18,277 nucleotides of DNA from Bacteroidales bacterium UBA6117 (lineage in GTDB: Bacteria; Bacteroidota; Bacteroidia; Bacteroidales; VadinHA17), in assembly GCA_002428385.1 (NCBI GenBank), contig DIWB01000044.1, positions 1-18,277 on the forward strand. Direction: 5' to 3'. The translations under genes were made by a program, and so were the position numbers. Under the pieces are notes generated by a model. That model did not search any database and had not been told where the DNA came from. It saw nothing but the letters and a program-made list of their open reading frames with translations. The first letter of the stretch is position 1, and each line of letters begins with the position of its first letter. Shown piece after piece: positions 13,716-18,277 of this stretch.

Positions 13716-15811
13716 TCTATAGTGATCTTTGTCAAAGAATTACCTATCACAATAAACTGATTAAGAAGCTTTGCAATGCTGATCGAGATTACTGCAGGCT
13801 TCGTCATAAAAGATCTTTCGTTTCCGTATGATGTGCCGGCCGAATTAGTAGCATAAGCTCTGACGTAGTAAGTTGTTGCTGGCGAAAGATGTGCAATGTT
13901 TGAAATAAAACTTCCCGTACCCGTGCCATTTGAAGTATGAGGATCAGTTATCACCGGATTCGAGGATGTGCTGTAACATATTCCCCGGGCAGTTACCGTG
14001 AATCCTCCATCTGATGTTATGTTACCTCCTGAAATAGCTGTTGTGGACGTCACGGAGCTGATTGCCGTTGTAGTAAGTACAGGAACATTTGCTGCAGCAA
14101 TTTCATAAACCCCCATACTCGGATTTGGATACATATAATCATTCCCATCGTAATCCTTCGTTAACCAGGAAATATTTGTGCCTGCAAGCACACATGGCGA
14201 GTTTGCCTGAAGATGAAAATTAGTTGACGAAACAAACAGAGGATCCAGAATTTTGTTACCAGTTGAAGTATTGACGTTAGTCTGGTATATTCCTGAATTA
14301 ATATACGTTGCGTCAGTACCGTTGGAGTAAAAATCGTTATATGTGACTGAAAGATTTGTAATATTGGTAACATCTGTTGTCCTTTTTGTAATATAAACCG
14401 CGTTACTGGTGAAGTTACTAATTATGTTGTTTTTTATGTTAATATCACTTACTGTTCCAATCGCTGTAAATCGAATGCCATTTTGACACCGGTTATTGCT
14501 AGTCATCACATTATTTACAATCCACCAGTTTGTACTTGTATTGGTGTAGCCGGGATCATTAACCTCATTAATCAACATAATAGCAGATGAGTATGTATAT
14601 GTGGCATAGCCCATATTTTCGAAGACGTTATTATAAACGTAGATGTGATCGTACACAAAATTTCTAGCAGGAATGCCCGATGTAGTAGATGCCCCTGTTG
14701 CAAACTCTATTCCTGTGCCAAATGATTGGAAGAGGTTATTATAGATATAAAAATATGACCAGTTAGAACCCTCAACAGTAAGTGCATAATGCAGACTGTA
14801 ATTAAGCCCTGGTCCCAAGTCTACATCTACGGGGTCGAGCAAAGTGCTGGAATTTAAAAATTGGTTGTTATAAAACTTGTAGGAAAAAGTATTACCAGCG
14901 ATTATCTCATTATTAAAACCAGCGATGTCAACCGTATTCCTGCCGTGAAAAACATTATTATAAATTTCAGTATTTCCTTTATTGTGCCATAATTCGCAAA
15001 AGAAGGCCCAGTCGTAGGTTCCATCAGCGACAACCTCATTGTCGTTTTTCCAGAAAACATTATCATGCATTTTGATTTTCTGTACATTACTCCATCTTAC
15101 GTTCGCACCATTTTGCCCAAGCGGCCTCTGTCGCTGATCGAAAGTGTTGTTGTAAATGAGCATCCCTGATTGTCCGTCAAGTCTGAGTTCTGCTGGTTGG
15201 TTGCCGTGCATGGCAGAGCAGTTTATAAAAGTACAGTCATGTACCTCGTTCCCAGTAGCATAAACAGCAGGTGGTGTCGTCCAACCTACCTCATTGCGAA
15301 AATGCACCCCCGCATCATAGAAATCTTCAAAGGTGCAGTGATGAATCTTGACGTTACCACGGTATCCTATCCAAATAGCCCTGTTCGCTGTAAGATTATT
15401 GCCGTCAAAATGAATGTAGCTAATTATTGATGTTGCCCCGTTTGTGGTTGAAGAGGAGTATAGGTACATATAAGCATTACTTGCACTTGTGGCAGGATAG
15501 TTAGTTGTGACTTTTTTCAGGCCAACACCAGTAACGTTTACTCCTAATCGCAAAACAGCTCGGTTATTATCAACTATGTCGTTCATCAGGTTGATAACGT
15601 GCCCTACTGTCGTTACCTGCGAGCAAGCATACGACAAAGTGGCCCAGGGAGCTTCCGGAGATCCGTCACCGGTATCATCGTTTCCAAAAGGTGGAGCAGC
15701 AACAAAATGCACTTGCCCGAAAATTGACAAGGGGAAAAACAATAATAATATAAGGAGGAACTTCCTTAAATTACCAGGGATAAGTGTCTTCCTGAATATC
15801 ATCAATTTCAT
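13712..15811 (-). CDS. Secreted parallel beta-helix protein with C-terminal Fn3-like domain, in the tail operon
   Basis: A 699-residue protein. Residues 1-33 read as a signal peptide: basic start, hydrophobic core FLLILLLFFPLSIFG, probable cleavage near Q33. VHFVAAPPFGNDDTGDGSPEAPWATL (starting at 34, in short) has the GNDxxxGxxxxPW-TL opening of right-handed beta-helix proteins. The middle, up to about 560, repeats rungs with the pattern (I/V)xNNxF, such as IYNNVFHG, FYNNQFLN, IYNNLFQS and VYNNVFEN. A domain at about 577-670 carries TARGICYSTSSNP and TTYYVRAYATNSAGTSYGN, the Fn3-like module of Bacteroidota surface proteins. The last 30 residues do not look like a type IX sorting signal. The beta-helix could bind or cleave glycans, as in phage tailspikes; no catalytic residues can be named. 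The start overlaps the LamG gene by 41 bases and its TGA overlaps the next ATG. An alternative ATG lies at 15802. Confidence 0.78.
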   Translation of the reverse strand: MKLMIFRKTLIPGNLRKFLLILLLFFPLSIFGQVHFVAAPPFGNDDTGDGSPEAPWATLSYACSQVTTVGHVINLMNDIVDNNRAVLRLGVNVTGVGLKKVTTNYPATSASNAYMYLYSSSTTNGATSIISYIHFDGNNLTANRAIWIGYRGNVKIHHCTFEDFYDAGVHFRNEVGWTTPPAVYATGNEVHDCTFINCSAMHGNQPAELRLDGQSGMLIYNNTFDQRQRPLGQNGANVRWSNVQKIKMHDNVFWKNDNEVVADGTYDWAFFCELWHNKGNTEIYNNVFHGRNTVDIAGFNNEIIAGNTFSYKFYNNQFLNSSTLLDPVDVDLGPGLNYSLHYALTVEGSNWSYFYIYNNLFQSFGTGIEFATGASTTSGIPARNFVYDHIYVYNNVFENMGYATYTYSSAIMLINEVNDPGYTNTSTNWWIVNNVMTSNNRCQNGIRFTAIGTVSDINIKNNIISNFTSNAVYITKRTTDVTNITNLSVTYNDFYSNGTDATYINSGIYQTNVNTSTGNKILDPLFVSSTNFHLQANSPCVLAGTNISWLTKDYDGNDYMYPNPSMGVYEIAAANVPVLTTTAISSVTSTTAISGGNITSDGGFTVTARGICYSTSSNPVITDPHTSNGTGTGSFISNIAHLSPATTYYVRAYATNSAGTSYGNERSFMTKPAVISISIAKLLNQFIVIGNSLTKITIE

Positions 15812-17069
15812 CCTGAGTTAATGTTTTTGTAAATAAATAGGTATCATCAATCGATCCGTTAAAATACCAGGTTGACGTTCCACCCCTTCCGATCCTAAAA
15901 TCAATATTACTGACTATATTCACTGCCGAATGTGCTGATACATTTTCAACATCTGTCTGGGCTGTGCCATTAATATATAAAGTACCATTGCCGTCGCGGT
16001 CATAGATTACAATGATATTATGCCATGCCCCTGCTGTTACTGCCGAGTTGCTGACAATATTAATGTAATTTGTATCGTCAAAAGTTATGACAGCACGGAT
16101 GTAATTATCACCATCAACCATAGCGTAAAACGATACCACGTTCGACTGCATTTCAATAAAACCGCTATAGGCACTTTGCAAAGTCGGAATATATATCCAG
16201 GTGCTATAACCAAAATCACTTGTCCCTAAATCTCCAACATCGACCCCGAAAGTTGACATCTGCGAACCGTTAAATGAATGTGCCTTGCCAAACTTGCCGG
16301 TTTGATTTACCGTCGCGTTGGTTGTTCCGTTATATATCCCCATAACATCATTTACTGCAGTACCGGCGCTCTCGTCCATTTTCCAGCCAGCTCTTAGACC
16401 TGTTAATAAGGATGACTCCCCTCCTGATAATGTTATCTTTGTTACTCCGGAAGAAGCTACAGCCTTTATATATGCCCTGTCATTAGTTGCCCACGCCGGC
16501 TTCACTACAATAGTTCCCGACGAGTTATACCTGTATCCAGTAATCCCGTTAGTGGGCGTTTCGTTTAATGCCTGTAATGGTAAGTCAGGATCAGATCTAA
16601 TCCCTCGATATAACTCAATAACATCTCCTGCCATCTGATTTATTATGAACGCTGTATCTCCGTTAGCAGGAGCTCCGGTTGTTGATCCTACAATAAACGA
16701 GGTATATTTATAACCGCCTCCACCTGTTCCTCCGTTGGCAGCCACATAATTAACCATGCCCTCGTAAGTAACTGCCTCGCCAGCCTGGTCTGCGTCTGCT
16801 TTCATAAAGACATAATCTTCTATGTCCAGGGCGTTAGTGAGCTGAAGATCTAACCAGTCCTGCATTGCATCTCCCATTGACTGATCTCCTATTTTCAGGC
16901 TGTCTTCTTTTACCCGCAGAGAGCCATTCACATTCACGTCGCTGTGGAAATAAGCACTGTCGCGCTGGTTCCATTTACTCCGGTTACGGCTCCATCCTTT
17001 GCCGGTCTGGCACTGCAGTGTGGGGAGAGCCAAAAGGCAGATCAAAATAAGCAGTAGAATTTTTTTCAT
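15771..17069 (-). CDS. LamG/concanavalin A-like protein with signal peptide, in the tail operon
   Basis: A 432-residue protein. MKKILLLILICLLALPTLQC is a typical signal peptide (basic start, hydrophobic core to about 18, then CQTGKG); the lipobox is poor, so lipidation at Cys20 is uncertain. Residues 40-65 (FHSDVNVNGSLRVKEDSLKIG) recall the VNGxLxV segments of fibre proteins, and there is a glycine-rich hinge at 113-119. A LamG-type jelly roll spans about 226-425: GWKMDESAG, the STWIYIP strand, GAWHNIIVIYDRDGNGTLYING and IGRGGTSTWYFNGSIDDTYLF. Such domains bind sugars or proteins, often with calcium; the ligand is unknown. The ATG lies 2 bases after the previous stop and its 3' end overlaps the beta-helix gene, so it belongs to the tail operon. 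It may be a receptor-binding fibre or a surface protein of the lysogen. Confidence 0.8.
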   Translation of the reverse strand: MKKILLLILICLLALPTLQCQTGKGWSRNRSKWNQRDSAYFHSDVNVNGSLRVKEDSLKIGDQSMGDAMQDWLDLQLTNALDIEDYVFMKADADQAGEAVTYEGMVNYVAANGGTGGGGYKYTSFIVGSTTGAPANGDTAFIINQMAGDVIELYRGIRSDPDLPLQALNETPTNGITGYRYNSSGTIVVKPAWATNDRAYIKAVASSGVTKITLSGGESSLLTGLRAGWKMDESAGTAVNDVMGIYNGTTNATVNQTGKFGKAHSFNGSQMSTFGVDVGDLGTSDFGYSTWIYIPTLQSAYSGFIEMQSNVVSFYAMVDGDNYIRAVITFDDTNYINIVSNSAVTAGAWHNIIVIYDRDGNGTLYINGTAQTDVENVSAHSAVNIVSNIDFRIGRGGTSTWYFNGSIDDTYLFTKTLTQDEIDDIQEDTYPW

Positions 17070-17071
17070 AT

Positions 17072-17467
17072 TTAATAGATGATTTTAAGTTTTCCATTTG
17101 TCACGTCCTCCACCGAGTAGATATCCAGGACGTACACGCCCCCGACAAGGGATATAACTATCTCGAGCAGGTGAGTAATTACTCCTCCTTCTGAATCCAG
17201 TATCATGACAGAGAAGGGCTCGGCCGTGAGAGTTGTGGTTATCCTGGTAGGATCTTCTCCCCCGGTAAGATTGATCGTTTGAATGTATCCGTTAGAATCT
17301 CCGGTCTCGCCGCTGCCGGATCCGCTACCTCCAAGAGCATCGAGAGTATCAACAATGTCATGCAGGAGTTCCTGCAGCGCTTGTGCTGTTATAAGCCCGG
17401 CGTTATTTGCAACGATCGTCTCGTTGATCTCGTCTTTAAGAGCTTCTATTGTTTCGTATGCTGCCAT
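17072..17467 (-). CDS. Small prophage protein, helical N terminus with Gly/Ser linker
   Basis: A 131-residue protein of unknown exact role. The N-terminal 45 residues form one or two helices (YETIEALKDEINETI, then LITAQALQELLHDIVDTLDAL). The ITAQ-x-LQELLxDIVD segment resembles an N-terminal motif I recall at the start of tail fibre or tail-tip proteins in Bacteroidota prophages (of the ITGxxLxxVLLDxVD type). A flexible linker GGSGSGSGETGDSNG (46-60) leads to a small beta domain that ends VYVLDIYSVEDVTNGKLKIIY. The design suggests an adaptor that docks by its helices and presents a short beta unit. Start and stop lie 2 bases from both neighbours, so it is transcribed and translated with them. 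Confidence 0.7.
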   Translation of the reverse strand: MAAYETIEALKDEINETIVANNAGLITAQALQELLHDIVDTLDALGGSGSGSGETGDSNGYIQTINLTGGEDPTRITTTLTAEPFSVMILDSEGGVITHLLEIVISLVGGVYVLDIYSVEDVTNGKLKIIY

Positions 17468-17469
17468 AA

Positions 17470-18277
17470 TTATTGTGCTATTTCAAAATCGCTGCTGAAA
17501 TCCTCCGCGTATAGGTTGCCGGTTATCTCCTTTGTAAAGTGATCATCTGAGAAGGCATTGACAAATTCAAAAGCAAACCGGCGGAGCATGTCGCGATCGC
17601 CTCCGCGGTCAAAGCTGGTACCGGTGAGCCTGATCGGCACGAGTGTATTGCCTGAGATCATATATACCTCCTTCGATACTGCGAAGTCACGGAGCCAGTT
17701 GCGGAATTCTTCCGCATCCCCGTAGCGGGAGAGCCAGCCCAGGGCAACAGTGAAGCGTTGCTGCTCGCGCGTGAGAACAGAAACCTCTCCGCGGTCCTTT
17801 GCCGTATAATCTGATTCGATCCCCACGGCGGTGGTCTGCCTCTCGTAGTTATCGAACCGCTGCATTATGCCTGTCGATCTGATAATCTCATAAGCACCCA
17901 GAGAATTCCGGAAGAGGAAATATCTTTCATGCTCGTAGTGCTGGTAGTCCATCATATATGTGCGGATCTCTGATACTCTCACGCTGGATTCATTTTCAAT
18001 CCATACATCCATCATGACTAAAGTCTGATCTGAGATCCCGGTATAGCTTACTTTGTCCGGAGAGAGAACAATCTCGTAAACCGTCATATCATCTGCCGAA
18101 ATAGTATCAACATCAATGGTTGAGTCGGTAGTGGCAGTATAGAGTTTTGCCTTAACGGTGAGAGTCGTTGCCCCTGAATAATTAAGGTAATAGAGCTTTA
18201 CCGGTTCGGTAGGTGAAATATACCTGGTGAGAGGAGCCCAGGACAGGAAGTACTTATTATAATTAAGCTTATCCCAA
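17470..18277 (-). CDS. Prophage tail protein, cut by right edge
   Basis: The reading frame stays open to the right edge, giving at least 268 residues. The ATG at 18087 is internal: the 63 codons before it have no stop and encode a continuing beta-rich sequence, NYNKYFLSWAPLTRY...EPVKLYYLNY, that fits the following domain. The visible part alternates short strands and helices and contains NSLGAYEIIRSTG, then YTAKDRGEVSVLTREQQRFTV and a late RRFAFEFVNAFSDDHF. There are no signal peptide or membrane segments in view. The name follows from its position upstream of the fibre and tip-like genes and similarity of style to Bacteroidota phage tail proteins; no family is certain. The next gene starts 2 bases after its TAA. 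Confidence 0.62.
   Translation of the reverse strand, partial: WDKLNYNKYFLSWAPLTRYISPTEPVKLYYLNYSGATTLTVKAKLYTATTDSTIDVDTISADDMTVYEIVLSPDKVSYTGISDQTLVMMDVWIENESSVRVSEIRTYMMDYQHYEHERYFLFRNSLGAYEIIRSTGIMQRFDNYERQTTAVGIESDYTAKDRGEVSVLTREQQRFTVALGWLSRYGDAEEFRNWLRDFAVSKEVYMISGNTLVPIRLTGTSFDRGGDRDMLRRFAFEFVNAFSDDHFTKEITGNLYAEDFSSDFEIAQ

Larger units (their letters stand above)
10648..18277. mobile_element. Left part of a prophage integrated at tRNA-His (right end outside window)
   Basis: The tRNA-His gene is followed at once by repeated short motifs, a tyrosine recombinase pointing inward, and a five-gene operon of phage tail-like genes that runs off the right edge. The left boundary is set at the tRNA 3' end, because such recombinases usually cross over within the 3' half of a tRNA gene and restore it. 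The exact core cannot be fixed without the right-hand copy. No capsid, portal, terminase or lysis gene is visible, so an integrated tail-like element cannot be fully excluded, but a temperate phage is the simplest reading. Confidence 0.8.

Noticed and set aside
13712..13801. Type IX secretion sorting domain at the end of the beta-helix protein
   Set aside because: The last 30 residues lack the GxY/N-x-KxxxK-like pattern and basic end typical of such domains.
13712..17069. Diversity-generating retroelement target in the LamG or beta-helix gene
   Set aside because: No reverse transcriptase, template repeat or duplicated 3' region is visible in the window.
15771..17069. Lipoprotein call for the LamG protein because of Cys20
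   Set aside because: The residues before the cysteine (T-L-Q) do not fit the lipobox; ordinary signal peptidase cleavage is as likely.

Overview
The window looks like a chromosomal piece of a Bacteroidota bacterium, probably of the order Bacteroidales or a near relative. The signs are upstream boxes of the TTTG / TAnnTTTG type instead of -35/-10 boxes of the sigma-70 kind, weak or absent Shine-Dalgarno sequences, an rsfS-ftsH pair, a type B L31 protein, and a surface-protein domain (an Fn3-like repeat) that is widespread in this phylum. Assignment below phylum level is a guess.

Positions 1 to about 10,570 are ordinary core chromosome. On the minus strand, rsfS is followed by ftsH, which is cut by the left edge. 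birA diverges from this pair. pyrE is followed by a small SRPBCC-fold protein, and a NUDIX hydrolase diverges from pyrE with only 6 bases between the two start codons. lon is followed by coaD. rpmE (type B) has a near-ideal Bacteroidota promoter and an intrinsic terminator. A large protein with a GNAT-like C-terminal half and a Wzx-type flippase stand alone, separated by a 315-base spacer with C-rich repeats. These genes serve proteolysis and membrane quality control (FtsH, Lon), ribosome silencing and ribosomal protein supply, biotin transfer, pyrimidine and coenzyme A synthesis, and export of a lipid-linked glycan.

From about 10,573 to the right edge the window holds the left end of a prophage. 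A tRNA-His(GTG) gene is followed by a cluster of four TGTCTG/CAGACA motifs and a tyrosine recombinase. This is the usual layout of an integrase-proximal attachment site at the 3' end of a tRNA gene. The rest (11,976 to 18,277, minus strand) is the end of a tightly packed late operon, read right to left: a tail protein cut by the right edge, a 131-residue helical adaptor-like protein, a LamG-domain protein, a beta-helix protein with an Fn3-like tail, and a baseplate or tail-tip-like protein. The genes are separated by 2 bases or overlap, so they form one transcription and translation unit. The operon ends against the integrase gene with a 6-base convergent overlap.

The most unusual point is that two neighbouring proteins in the tail operon, the LamG protein and the beta-helix protein, each begin with what reads as a Sec signal peptide, which virion tail proteins normally lack. 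Both have domains typical of Bacteroidota surface proteins and part of this segment is AT-richer than the tail genes around it. They may be surface proteins displayed by the lysogen, or host-derived fibre domains captured by the phage. The right attachment site and the rest of the prophage lie outside the window.
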